A DNA stretch of 13,543 bases, from the NCBI GenBank assembly GCA_964560135.1, contig CAZLKN010000072.1, positions 1 through 13,543 of the forward strand, read 5' to 3'. The DNA comes from CAZLKN01 sp964560135 (GTDB taxonomy: Bacteria; Actinomycetota; JAICYB01). How positions within the stretch are numbered: the stretch's first letter is position 1; every line of letters starts with the position of its first letter. A model generated the notes under the pieces. That model worked only from the letters and a program-made list of their open reading frames with translations, was not told where the DNA came from and did no database searches. Positions 5,672-13,510 of the stretch are shown in pieces. Both the position numbers and the translations under genes were made by a program.

Positions 5672-7603
5672 ATGACCAAGCTCCGACCCGTCCTGCTCGC
5701 CTTCGTCCTGGTAGGCCAGGTCATGGCAGCCGCGCCGGCGGGTGCGCAGGAGCCCTCACACGACCTCCGGCTCACCGCGAGGCAGATCCCGTCGCTCCCG
5801 TACACTGACACCGTCGTCACCCGCGGTGCCACCACCGAGGCCTGGGACTTCCTCCAGTTCGACTGCCGTCGGATGGGCTCGAGCGTGTGGTACCGCTTCA
5901 CCGCCACCGAGGACGGCGACGTGGCGGTGGACACCTTCGGCAGCGACTTCGACACCGTCGTGGTCGTCTGGCCCGCAGGCGGGGTCCAGCCGATCACCTG
6001 CAGCGACGACGCCTGGGGAACCACCTTGTCCCGCGCGATCTTCCGGGCGCAGGCCGGACAAACTTATGAGATCCAGGTCGGGGGCTTCGCGACCAGCAGC
6101 GGCAACCTCGTGGTGAACGCCGACCGCCTCCTGCCCCCGCCCAACGATCTCCGCGCCGCGGCAGTGGACGTCCCCGGCCTCCCGTTCGTCCACGCCGGGA
6201 CCAACGAAGGCGCGAGCACCGAGGCCGATGATCCAGCGGCCTGCGCCCTGGCAGCTCGGACCGTCTGGTACCGGTACACACCGCAGGCCGATGTCGATGT
6301 TGTGCTCACGGCCCGGGGGGCGGGCTTCGCGCCCGTTCTGGCCGTGTTCACGGAAGACCTCACGACCGTGGTCTGCGACGCGGCCCGTAGGGGCCATCAG
6401 GCAGCCCGGGTGCTGCTGAGCGCGTCGGCGGACACCGCCTATCTGATCCAGCTGGGCGGGCGGGACGACGCGGCGGGCGCGTACACCTTCGAGGCGGTGG
6501 AAGCCCCTGATAGCCGCCTCGATGAGGCGATCCAGATCGACTCGGTGCCCGCCTCCCTCCCCTTCGACACGACGGGTGTGGAGGACGACGCGACCCAGCC
6601 CCGGCCCTGCGGGGGTATCGGCGCGACGATCTGGTTCGCCTATACCGCCGACGAGGACGGTGCGCTTCTTGTGGACACGCACGGCAGCGGTTTCGACACC
6701 GTGGTCGCCGTCTACGACTCGGCGCTCCCGGACGCCGCGCTGGCCTGCAACGACGACGGCACCGGACGCTGGTCGGATCTCGTGTTCGAGGCCGCGGCGG
6801 GCCGGACGTACCTGATCCAGGCCGGCGGCTGGTACGGACGCACGGGGAAGGGCGTCCTGAACGTGAACCCCTACACGCCCGGGCCCCCGAGCGAGATCCA
6901 GTGGCCGGACGCCGATGTGGCGGACATCCGTCCCGGCTCCCGGATCGTGATCCAGGACGTCGGACAGTGCACCGCCAACTTCGTCTTCCGCGGCACCGGT
7001 CACCGCTCCGACAGGCTGTACCTCGGCACGGCCGCGCATTGCGTCGGTGAGAACATCGGCAACGCCGTCCGCCTCCGGAGCTCGAGCGGGACCGTGATCG
7101 GCAACGTCGCCTTCTCGGCGTGGAAGGAGTCCGGACACTCGCTGGGACTCGGCGGGAGTGATCGCGACTTCGCGCTGATCGAGCTCGACCCTGCGGTGCA
7201 CGGGCGCGTCCATCCGTCGATGATCCACTTCGGGGGCCCGACAGGCCTCATGCCGGTGGAGGAGGTCGCGGCCGCGCAGAAGGTGGCCACCTACGGCAAC
7301 TCGGGTCTGCGCTACGGGGTGCATCCCTCCAACCACCGCGAAGGCTACGTGACCTCGGTGAACGAGCCGTGGACCGTGTACGTCTTCACGGTGACCCCGG
7401 CCGTATGGGGAGACTCCGGCAGCGGGATGATCATGGGCGACGGCCGTGCCCTCGGCGTCGTGGTCACCCTGGGCTTCGTGCCGCCGGGCAGCACCGGGAT
7501 CACCGCGCTGTCCACCTCGCTCGATCTCGCGGCCACTACCGGCTGGGACGTCGACCTCCAGACTTGGGCCCTCACCGGAACGCAACTCCTCCCGGGGGCC
7601 TGA
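5672..7603 (+). CDS. Secreted trypsin-like serine protease with three PPC-like domains
   Basis: The protein has 643 residues; its start ATG is preceded by GAGGAG. A Sec signal peptide (VLLAFVLVGQVMAAAPAGAQ) is followed by three PPC-like beta-sandwich repeats at about residues 30-150, 155-265 and 270-400. Each carries a WYRF/WYRY/WFAY strand; the first and third also have FDTVV and a C-S/N-DD motif, and the second is degenerate (AGFAPVLAV). The C-terminal region is an S1-type protease. His456 lies in GTAAHC, Asp499 in RDFALIEL and Ser582 in WGDSGSG, so the triad is complete. C457 can pair with the Cys in GQCTANF, as in chymotrypsin. PPC domains usually follow a bacterial protease, so three in front of the catalytic domain is a less common order. 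They may act as a propeptide or as a substrate or surface binder. It acts outside the cell. The next gene on the same strand also codes for an exported protein. Confidence 0.88.
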   Translation: MTKLRPVLLAFVLVGQVMAAAPAGAQEPSHDLRLTARQIPSLPYTDTVVTRGATTEAWDFLQFDCRRMGSSVWYRFTATEDGDVAVDTFGSDFDTVVVVWPAGGVQPITCSDDAWGTTLSRAIFRAQAGQTYEIQVGGFATSSGNLVVNADRLLPPPNDLRAAAVDVPGLPFVHAGTNEGASTEADDPAACALAARTVWYRYTPQADVDVVLTARGAGFAPVLAVFTEDLTTVVCDAARRGHQAARVLLSASADTAYLIQLGGRDDAAGAYTFEAVEAPDSRLDEAIQIDSVPASLPFDTTGVEDDATQPRPCGGIGATIWFAYTADEDGALLVDTHGSGFDTVVAVYDSALPDAALACNDDGTGRWSDLVFEAAAGRTYLIQAGGWYGRTGKGVLNVNPYTPGPPSEIQWPDADVADIRPGSRIVIQDVGQCTANFVFRGTGHRSDRLYLGTAAHCVGENIGNAVRLRSSSGTVIGNVAFSAWKESGHSLGLGGSDRDFALIELDPAVHGRVHPSMIHFGGPTGLMPVEEVAAAQKVATYGNSGLRYGVHPSNHREGYVTSVNEPWTVYVFTVTPAVWGDSGSGMIMGDGRALGVVVTLGFVPPGSTGITALSTSLDLAATTGWDVDLQTWALTGTQLLPGA

Positions 7604-7669
7604 CGGGCGCACCGGGCTCTGGCCGACCGATGGTGCCTGGCCGGGCGTTGTCCTGTGTAGAGGGCTAGC

Positions 7670-7681
7670 GAGGAGCTCCTC
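7670..7681. promoter_or_regulatory. 12-bp perfect palindrome upstream of the propeller gene
   Basis: GAGGAGCTCCTC reads the same on both strands and lies 22 bp before the start codon of the next gene, where a regulator could bind. It is short and could be chance in GC-rich DNA, and its GGAG motif may simply be part of an upstream ribosome-binding-like sequence. Confidence 0.2.
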
Positions 7682-7703
7682 ATCGGGTTGGCGGGGAGGG
7701 CAC

Positions 7704-8867
7704 ATGGGGGTAATGAGACTGATCAGGCGGCTGGGACTGATCGCGCTGACACTGGCGCTTCTCTGGACCTCCGTCGCCTACGTCTCGGACACCTTCCTTG
7801 TCCGGGCGGAGCCCTTGGTCGCTCGACCGATGGGCGAGTTCCGCTACTTGATCCACGAGGACCAAGGACTCGTCGTTGGTTCAGGTGGTCCGTTTCGAGG
7901 TGTTTGGGTGGCTCGATGCTCGGACGCATCCTGTATGCAGATCGAGACTCCGAAGGTGCTGGCAGAGGATGCTGTACCCGGATCACTCTCGGCCTCTGTC
8001 ACGGCTGACGGCGAGCCGTTGATCGCCTATCACGCCGGCCGCGCACTGCGCCTGATCCGTTGCACCGACCTCAGTTGTACGGATGCTTCCCCTCCCGTCC
8101 GCCTAGCTGACGGCACCGGCAGGTCCACGGCGGTGGCTGAGTCGCGCGAGGGGCCTCTCGTCCTCCGCTCCGCCATGCGGACGTACCCGGACACGTTGAG
8201 AAAACCTCCTAACGAGCTGGAGGTGATCAGGTGCCGGACGCGCGAGTGCGGGGAAGTCGACGGGCCGGTTGTCCTCGACGGCCAGCCCGGGGGGATCCGA
8301 GCCGTCGTCGGTCAGAGTGGTGAGGTCGCGGCCGTCTACGAGGGAGACGGGATCCGGTTCATCCGCTGTACGGCTGACGGATGCAGCGAGCCGGTTCGCG
8401 TCGCCGAGGAAGGGTTCAGCGCGCGGATCGCCTGGGGAAGCTCCGGGTACCCGGTGATCGCCTTCTGGAAATTGCCGGTGGCTGAGATCGACGTAGCCTC
8501 TTGCCTGGACGATGGCTGCATGACCACCCGGGTATCAACGGTTGCCTCTCTCGAACGGAAGCTGTCGGACATCGCGCTGAGTGTGGGACGCGACGGTATC
8601 CCGGTCGTCGTTTACCCGAGGTCTGTTGGAAACGATCTCAGGATGGTTCGGTGCGCGGATCCCCTCTGTGAGGCCGCGGTGGACAGCACCCTCGGCGTCC
8701 CTGCTCTCAGCAGGGTCGAGGCGAGTCAAGGACCGGACGGCAGGCTTCACCTGCTCTACGCACGCTCAACCCTCGGGGCGCTGACTTGTACGTCAGCCGA
8801 CTGCGCCGAGCGTACGTCTGCGGTTGTGCTCGAGTGGCCGCTGCTGGACGAGGCACGCCCGCGTTAG
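7704..8867 (+). CDS. Membrane-anchored predicted seven-bladed beta-propeller
   Basis: The protein has 387 residues. It has one N-terminal hydrophobic segment (about residues 6-28) that is an uncleaved anchor or signal peptide. The rest is seven repeats of 45-57 residues, each a set of beta strands (pattern: G.P.IAY...LRLIRC....C). All 14 cysteines fall in seven C-x4-C pairs: 72/77, 120/125, 177/182, 222/227, 267/272, 317/322 and 362/367. Seven repeats of this length with WD40/YVTN-like strand order predict a seven-bladed propeller with one small disulfide per blade, folded outside the membrane. Propellers usually bind a ligand or partner; none is identifiable here. The start chosen is the ATG at 7704, with GGGGAGGG close by. 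An ATG nine bases later is possible. The frame continues upstream to 7446, but that part overlaps the protease gene and is a shadow. Confidence 0.8.
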   Translation: MGVMRLIRRLGLIALTLALLWTSVAYVSDTFLVRAEPLVARPMGEFRYLIHEDQGLVVGSGGPFRGVWVARCSDASCMQIETPKVLAEDAVPGSLSASVTADGEPLIAYHAGRALRLIRCTDLSCTDASPPVRLADGTGRSTAVAESREGPLVLRSAMRTYPDTLRKPPNELEVIRCRTRECGEVDGPVVLDGQPGGIRAVVGQSGEVAAVYEGDGIRFIRCTADGCSEPVRVAEEGFSARIAWGSSGYPVIAFWKLPVAEIDVASCLDDGCMTTRVSTVASLERKLSDIALSVGRDGIPVVVYPRSVGNDLRMVRCADPLCEAAVDSTLGVPALSRVEASQGPDGRLHLLYARSTLGALTCTSADCAERTSAVVLEWPLLDEARPR

Positions 8868-8952
8868 AGCGGATCTCCCTCGGGCGCGTGGAGCACCATC
8901 CGTGGTCGTTCGGTTCCACCGCCCCGACCTGCCCCAGCCGGCATCCGCTGTT

Positions 8953-8958
8953 TAGACT
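8953..8958 (+). promoter_or_regulatory. Possible -10 box of the monooxygenase-hydrolase unit
   Basis: TAGACT fits TANNNT and sits 39 bp before the ATG. It would leave a leader of about 30 nt that includes the GGGAGG ribosome binding site. No -35 match is present. The preceding 130-bp gap is the only non-coding space before this two-gene unit, so a promoter is expected there. Confidence 0.3.
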
Positions 8959-8997
8959 GCACGGGGACGCAGGCGGGCCGCCGAGCGGGGAGGTCGC

Positions 8998-10137
8998 ATG
9001 AACTTCTTCTTCTTCCATCTGATGCCGTGGCCGCATCTGCCCGATGACTTCGAGGAACGCTGGGAATCAGCCTGGATCTGGCTCCCCAACGAGCTCTTCG
9101 ACCCCGAGAAGGGCCACGAGCTGTACAACACCTACCTCGACGACCTGGTCTACGCCGACGAGCTCGGGTTCGACGGCGTGTGCGTGAACGAGCATCACCA
9201 GAACGCCTACGGCCTGATGCCGTCACCGAACCTGTTCGCCTCGATCCTCGCCCGCCAGACGAAGAACGTGAAGATCGCCGTGATCGGCAACGCCCTCCCG
9301 CTGTACGACCCGCCGACCCGGGTCGCCGAGGAGTACGCGACGATCGACGTCCTCTCGGGCGGGCGCCTGATCGCGGGCATGGTCGTCGGTGGGGGCCCCG
9401 AGTACTTCTCGTTCTCCAAGAACCCCACCTTCGCCCGGGAGATGTACAACGAGGCACTGGAGTTGATCGTGAAGGCCTGGACCACGCCGGGCCCGTTCGA
9501 GTACTACGGCAAGCACTACCAGCTCCGGTACGTGAACCCGTGGCCCCGTCCGATCCAGCAGCCCCACCCGCCGATCTGGATCCCGGGCATCGGGTCGCTC
9601 GAGACCATGGAGCTCGTGGCCCGCAACCGCTGGTCCTACATGGGCATCCCGTACTTCCACATCCGGATCTTCGAACGGAACTTCGCGTTCTTCCGCGAGG
9701 CGTGCGAGAAGGAGGGTTACACGGCCTCACCCGACCAGATGGGCTGGCTGGTTCCGATCTACGTCGCGGAGACCGACGAGCAGGCCCGCGCGGAGTTCGA
9801 GCCGCACGTCTGGTACTTCGTCCGCAAACTGCTGAAGGGGATCAACACCTCGCCCCCGGGCTATACGAGCGTGCGTTCGGCGGTGAAGATCCTCGAGTCC
9901 TCCGGCGACTTCATGCTCTACTGCGACACCTGGCAGGACATCGAAGCGGGATCCTACGTGGTCTGCGGGTCGCCGGACACCGTCCGCGACAAGCTCGAAG
10001 AGCTCATCGAGCGGCTCGGGGTCGGCAACGTCCTCGGGCTGTTCCGGCTCGGCTCCCTGCCCACCGACCTCACGCGGCGGAGCACGAAGCTGTTCGCCGA
10101 GGAGGTCATGCCGAAGCTGAAGGCGAGGTTCTCCTGA
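8998..10137 (+). CDS. LLM-class flavin-dependent oxidoreductase (luciferase-like)
   Basis: This 379-residue protein has the bacterial-luciferase-like TIM-barrel pattern. The N-terminal strand is MNFFFFHLMP, then YADELGFDGVCVNEHHQNAYG with the E65-H66-H67 motif typical of the FMN/F420 luciferase-like group. Next come VIGNALPLYDPPTRVAEEYATIDVLSGGRL, GPEYFSF, a helical insert around residues 150-165, PPIWIPGIGS (a phosphate-binding strand-turn), and a C-terminal VCGSPDTVRDKLEEL. Such enzymes are usually cytoplasmic flavin monooxygenases acting on small organic substrates. The substrate cannot be read here. The start has GGGAGG at a good distance. The stop overlaps the start of the hydrolase (TGATG), so the two proteins are probably made together. 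A monooxygenase followed by a hydrolase fits a two-step breakdown: oxygen insertion to an ester or lactone, then cleavage. That is inference. Confidence 0.9.
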   Translation: MNFFFFHLMPWPHLPDDFEERWESAWIWLPNELFDPEKGHELYNTYLDDLVYADELGFDGVCVNEHHQNAYGLMPSPNLFASILARQTKNVKIAVIGNALPLYDPPTRVAEEYATIDVLSGGRLIAGMVVGGGPEYFSFSKNPTFAREMYNEALELIVKAWTTPGPFEYYGKHYQLRYVNPWPRPIQQPHPPIWIPGIGSLETMELVARNRWSYMGIPYFHIRIFERNFAFFREACEKEGYTASPDQMGWLVPIYVAETDEQARAEFEPHVWYFVRKLLKGINTSPPGYTSVRSAVKILESSGDFMLYCDTWQDIEAGSYVVCGSPDTVRDKLEELIERLGVGNVLGLFRLGSLPTDLTRRSTKLFAEEVMPKLKARFS

Positions 10138-10934
10138 TGGCCGCCTACGACACCGGCTTCGTCGACGTCGGCGGGCGCAAGACCCAGGTGATCCAGGGGG
10201 GCTCCGGCCCGCCATTGGTGTTCCTGCACTCGGGGGTGGGGGAGGCCTGGTGGGCCGAGTGGTGTGACGACCTCGCCGAGGATTTTACCGTGATCGTTCC
10301 CGCCCACCCCGGCTTCGGCGACTCCGAAGGCCTGGAGGAGATCCGCGACGTCGAGGACATGGCGTTCCACTACGACGACCTGTTCGCGCTCCTCGAGCTC
10401 GACCGCCCGGCCCTCGTCGGCCAGTCGCTCGGGGGGTGGATCGCGGCCGAGTACGCGGTGCGGTGGCCGGAGCGCCTGTCCCGCCTCGTGCTGATCGACG
10501 CCGCGGGCCTGCGCGTGGCCGACGCCCCCGCGGTGGACATGTGGGCCCACCGGCCCCCGGAGCTCGCGGACATGATGTTCGCCGACGTCTCGCACCCGCT
10601 GGCCCAGATGATGAAGTCCTTCGAGCCCGACCGGCCCCCGCCGGCGGAGGTCCTGATCCCGTTTTTCAAGGCCCAGCAGGCGACCGCACGGATCGGGTGG
10701 AACCCGTACCTGCACGACCCGAAGCTGGGGGGACGGTTGCACCGCATCACGTGTCCGACGCTGGTGTTGTGGGGGGCGCGGGACGGCCTGATCCCGTTCG
10801 CCCACGGTGAGGCGTACGCGCGCGGGATCCCGGGGGCACGGATCGAGCAGCTCGAGGGCGCCGGACACCTGCCGACCCTCGAGCGGCCAGACCTGGTGGC
10901 GTCGGTGCTCCGGAGTTTCCTCGAATCCGCTTAA
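10137..10934 (+). CDS. Alpha/beta hydrolase
   Basis: The protein has 265 residues and starts inside the stop codon of the preceding monooxygenase gene (TGATG), a sign of translational coupling. It has the whole alpha/beta-hydrolase signature: HSGVG at 31-35, near the position of the usual HGGxG oxyanion loop; the nucleophile elbow GQSLGG with Ser97; the acid Asp216 in WGARDGLIP; and His244 in GAGHLPTLE. A cap region lies between about residues 125 and 190. There is no signal peptide, so it acts in the cytoplasm. The overall type is that of C-C or ester-cleaving hydrolases such as meta-cleavage product hydrolases and esterases. Ser rather than Asp at the elbow excludes a haloalkane dehalogenase or epoxide hydrolase. 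The exact reaction is unknown. Confidence 0.9.
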   Translation: MAAYDTGFVDVGGRKTQVIQGGSGPPLVFLHSGVGEAWWAEWCDDLAEDFTVIVPAHPGFGDSEGLEEIRDVEDMAFHYDDLFALLELDRPALVGQSLGGWIAAEYAVRWPERLSRLVLIDAAGLRVADAPAVDMWAHRPPELADMMFADVSHPLAQMMKSFEPDRPPPAEVLIPFFKAQQATARIGWNPYLHDPKLGGRLHRITCPTLVLWGARDGLIPFAHGEAYARGIPGARIEQLEGAGHLPTLERPDLVASVLRSFLESA

Positions 10935-10937
10935 GCT
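10932..10937 (+). promoter_or_regulatory. Possible -10 box for a leaderless GTG start
   Basis: TAAGCT, which includes the stop codon of the hydrolase, fits TANNNT. It lies exactly six bases before the GTG at 10944, the spacing at which transcription would start on that GTG. No ribosome binding site precedes the GTG, which agrees with a leaderless start. Chance is not excluded, because the motif is loose. Confidence 0.3.
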
Positions 10938-10943
10938 GAGCCT

Positions 10944-11443
10944 GTGGATCTGCATCGGCGCAAACTCTGGATCGATCGCCTCGTCTGGCTGCTCGTGGTG
11001 GCAACCACGGTCTTCCTCTACGCGCAGTGGGAGACCCGCGGCGGCGACATCCGCCTGTACCTGTTCCTGGCATGGTGCGCGGTGGTGCTGTGGCTCGTGT
11101 TCTTCAGCGAGCTGCGGATCGGCCGTCGTCGTCCCGAGCCGGGGCCGCGCAGCCTGTTCGCAGGCTGGGCCGCGTTCGTGGGGGAGGAGCGGATCGGTCC
11201 GGACGACGACCGCCAGCGCGGATGGACGGGGGCCGCCGCCGGAACCATGGAGTTCGTGCCCGACGGGATCGTCTGGACCGCGAAGGACGGAGGCGCGGAC
11301 GGCCCGAGCGAGATGTCGTTCACGTGGGAGGACGTCTACGCCTGGCGCCTGAACGGCGTGCTCCCGGTCGTGGGCCGCGCGTCCGGCTACATGTCCCTCA
11401 CGCTGTCGGAGGGGCGCGAGGTCGTGTTCCACGTCCACGGTGT
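10944..11443 (+). CDS. Two-TM membrane protein, 3' end lost in assembly gap
   Basis: A GTG start nine bases after the hydrolase stop opens a frame of 166 codons that runs into the N-gap. Two hydrophobic helices (about residues 11-28 and 37-54) form a hairpin with a short outside loop. They are followed by at least 100 residues that would be cytoplasmic. This part has short strands (GTMEFVPDGIVWTAK, SEMSFTWEDVYAWRL, GYMSLTLSEGREVVFHV) in the order expected of a PH- or GRAM-like beta-barrel, as in many small bacterial membrane proteins of unknown role. The PH resemblance is by eye. Any extension beyond 11443 is unknown because the gap length is not real. Confidence 0.65.
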
Positions 11444-11543
11444 NNNNNNNNNNNNNNNNNNNNNNNNNNNNNNNNNNNNNNNNNNNNNNNNNNNNNNNNN
11501 NNNNNNNNNNNNNNNNNNNNNNNNNNNNNNNNNNNNNNNNNNN
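11444..11543. other. Scaffold gap of 100 N
   Basis: Exactly 100 unknown bases, the conventional placeholder for a gap of unspecified length. It separates the truncated membrane protein from gatB. Open frames drawn across it are meaningless. The missing DNA may hold the rest of the membrane protein gene and, possibly, gatC and gatA. Confidence 0.98.
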
Positions 11544-13038
11544 GCCCGCGCCCGTCGCGTCCGCGGTGCCCGAGCCCTCCGACGGCGAGCTCGAACCGGT
11601 GATCGGGCTCGAGTGCCACGTGGAGCTGTCCACGCTTTCCAAGGTCTTCTGCGGATGCCCGACGACTTTCGGGGCGGAGCCGAACACGCAGATCTGTCCG
11701 GTGTGCACCGGGCAGCCCGGGTCGCTTCCGGTCATCAACCGCCGCGCGGTCGAGTACGGCCTGCGGATCGCGCTCGCTCTGAACTGCCGCATCGCCGGGG
11801 AGTCGATCTTTCACCGGAAGAACTACTTCTATCCGGACATGCCGAAGAACTACCAGATCTCGCAGTACGACATCCCGCTCGCCACAGACGGATTCCTGGA
11901 GGTCGAGGTGGACGGGACCAGGCGCAGGATCGGGATCCACCGGGTCCACCTCGAGGAGGACACCGGCAAGACCTCGCACGTCGGCGGGACGGGGAGGATC
12001 GCCGAGGCCGAATACGCCAAGGTCGACTACAACCGTGCCGGCGTCCCGCTGGTGGAGATCGTCAGCGAGCCGGACATCACCACCCCCGAGGAGGCGCGCG
12101 CCTACCTCGCCGAGCTCCGCGCGCTGCTCGAGACGATCGGCGTCTCGGACGTGCGCATGGAGGAGGGTTCGCTGCGCTGCGACGCCAACGTCTCCGTGCG
12201 CGCGAAGGGGGCCGAGGCCTTCGGTATCAAGGCCGAGGTGAAGAACATGAACTCGATGCGGTCCGTCCAGCGCGCGCTGGCCTACGAGATCGAGCGGCAG
12301 GTCGAGTTGGTACGGGCCGGGCAAACGGTCGTCCAGGAGACCCGTCACTTCGACGAGAACACCGGGAAGACATCGACCCTCCGGTCCAAGGAGTACGCCT
12401 TCGACTACCGCTACTTCCCCGACCCCGACCTCGTCCCCGTCGCGCCCGACCCGACCTGGACCGAGGAGATCCGCGCCGCGCTGCCGGAGCTTCCCGCCGA
12501 GCGCCGGGTCCGCTTCCAGAGCACCTACGGCCTTTCCCCGGTGGACGCGCGCACCCTGACGTCCGGCAAGGGACTCGGGGACGCCTTCGAGGAGGCGGTG
12601 CGCGCCTACGGAGGCGAACCACAGGCCGTCTCGCGCTGGTACCTGGGCGAGCTGGCGTCCATGGGCAACGACCGGGGCGTCGAGCCCCACGACGTCGGGG
12701 TCGGCCCGGAGCAGGTGGCCGAACTGCAGAAGCTGGTGGATGACGGACGGGTGTCGATCTCGCTCGCCAAGGGCGAGGTCCTCAAGAAGGTGGTGGAGAC
12801 CGGACGGACCCCCACCGAGGTCGTCGAGCAGGAGGGCCTGGCCCAGATCTCCGACACCGGCGAACTCGAGGCGATCGTGGACGAGGTGATCGCCGCCAAC
12901 CCCGAAGCGGTGGAGCAGATCCGCGGCGGGAAGACCGGTGCCGTGAACTTCCTCAAGGGCCAGGTCATGAAGCAGACCAGGGGCCAGGCCAACATCGCCG
13001 TGGTCGAAGGCCTGCTCGCGCAGCGCCTGGGGCTGTGA
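11544..13038 (+). CDS. gatB: Asp/Glu-tRNA amidotransferase subunit B
   Basis: GatB is the kinase and tRNA-binding subunit of GatCAB, which turns misacylated Glu-tRNA(Gln) or Asp-tRNA(Asn) into the correct amide in the cytoplasm. The signature is clear: PVIGLECHVEL, HRKNYFYPDMPKNYQISQYD, HLEEDTGK, VDYNRAGVPLVEIVSEPD, EGSLRCDANVSVR, KNMNSMRS and RSKEYAFDYRYFPDPDL, then a C-terminal GatB/YqeY tail ending in KGQVMKQTRGQANIAVVEGLL. A full set of Cys ligands (FCGCP and ICPVC) suggests that it keeps the structural zinc that some GatB proteins have lost. The 5' edge is at the gap. A GTG at 11566 would give 490 residues, a normal length, but no ribosome binding site is visible there, so the true start may lie inside the gap. 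The stop overlaps the next start (TGATG). Confidence 0.95.
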
Positions 13039-13457
13039 TGCGCGGGCGGCGCCGGACGGCATCTCCGGGCCCCCTGGTCGTCCAGGCATGGGGAACCGTG
13101 CTGGTGCTGGTCGGGGGGGTGCTTCCGTTCTTGCGCGGCCCATCGCCGCTGTGGGCCTGGGATCTGTCGGTCTTCTGGCCCGTCACCGGCGATCTCGGGG
13201 CCGTCCACCTTCCGCCGTCCCTCGGGGCCGTGTTCCTGGCCGCCGGCGCACTCCTCGCGGTCCCGATCCTCCGGGGAAGGCCCATTCGCGGGCCGGTCGT
13301 GGCCGGGGTCGCGGGGGTTGTCCTGGGCGTCACCGGCCTGTCCGTGCTGCGGGCGCTGACCTTCCCGCAGGCCGTGCTGCCGCTGCCCGGCGCCATCCTC
13401 ACCCTGGCCGGCGGGGTCCTGGTCGCCGCCGGTGCGCTGCTCAGCGGCGACGCCTGA
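13038..13457 (+). CDS. Small four-TM membrane protein of unknown function
   Basis: The ATG at 13038 overlaps the TGA of gatB (TGATG), so translation is probably coupled. The 139-residue product starts with a basic tail (MRGRRRTASPG), which by the positive-inside rule stays in the cytoplasm. It has four hydrophobic stretches at about residues 13-32, 58-78, 84-105 and 113-135. The loop between the first two holds four Trp/Phe-rich turns (PLWAWDLSVFWPV). I recognise no family. Position alone is not enough to link its role to tRNA amidation. Confidence 0.75.
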   Translation: MRGRRRTASPGPLVVQAWGTVLVLVGGVLPFLRGPSPLWAWDLSVFWPVTGDLGAVHLPPSLGAVFLAAGALLAVPILRGRPIRGPVVAGVAGVVLGVTGLSVLRALTFPQAVLPLPGAILTLAGGVLVAAGALLSGDA

Positions 13458-13510
13458 GTTTCACGGAGCGCGAAAGGTTTCGGCCCGAACCCCGTATGTA
13501 GGACGAGAGA

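Noticed and set aside
5239..6024. Upstream extension of the secreted protein gene (frame open to 6024)
   Set aside because: The extension is antisense to the serC fragment and the protease start, while the ATG at 5238 has a ribosome binding site and is followed by a signal peptide.
7446..7703. Longer start for the propeller gene at 7446
   Set aside because: It would overlap the protease gene by more than 150 bp and hide the hydrophobic N-terminus; the ATG at 7704 has a strong ribosome binding site.
5756..7705. 649-codon minus-strand frame opposite the protease gene
   Set aside because: The plus strand carries a signal peptide, repeats and a full catalytic triad. The antisense product is low-complexity and has no recognisable motif or ribosome binding site.
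9954..13143. Long frames drawn through the N-gap on both strands
   Set aside because: Unknown bases contain no stops, so these frames are artificial. The gap length is a placeholder.
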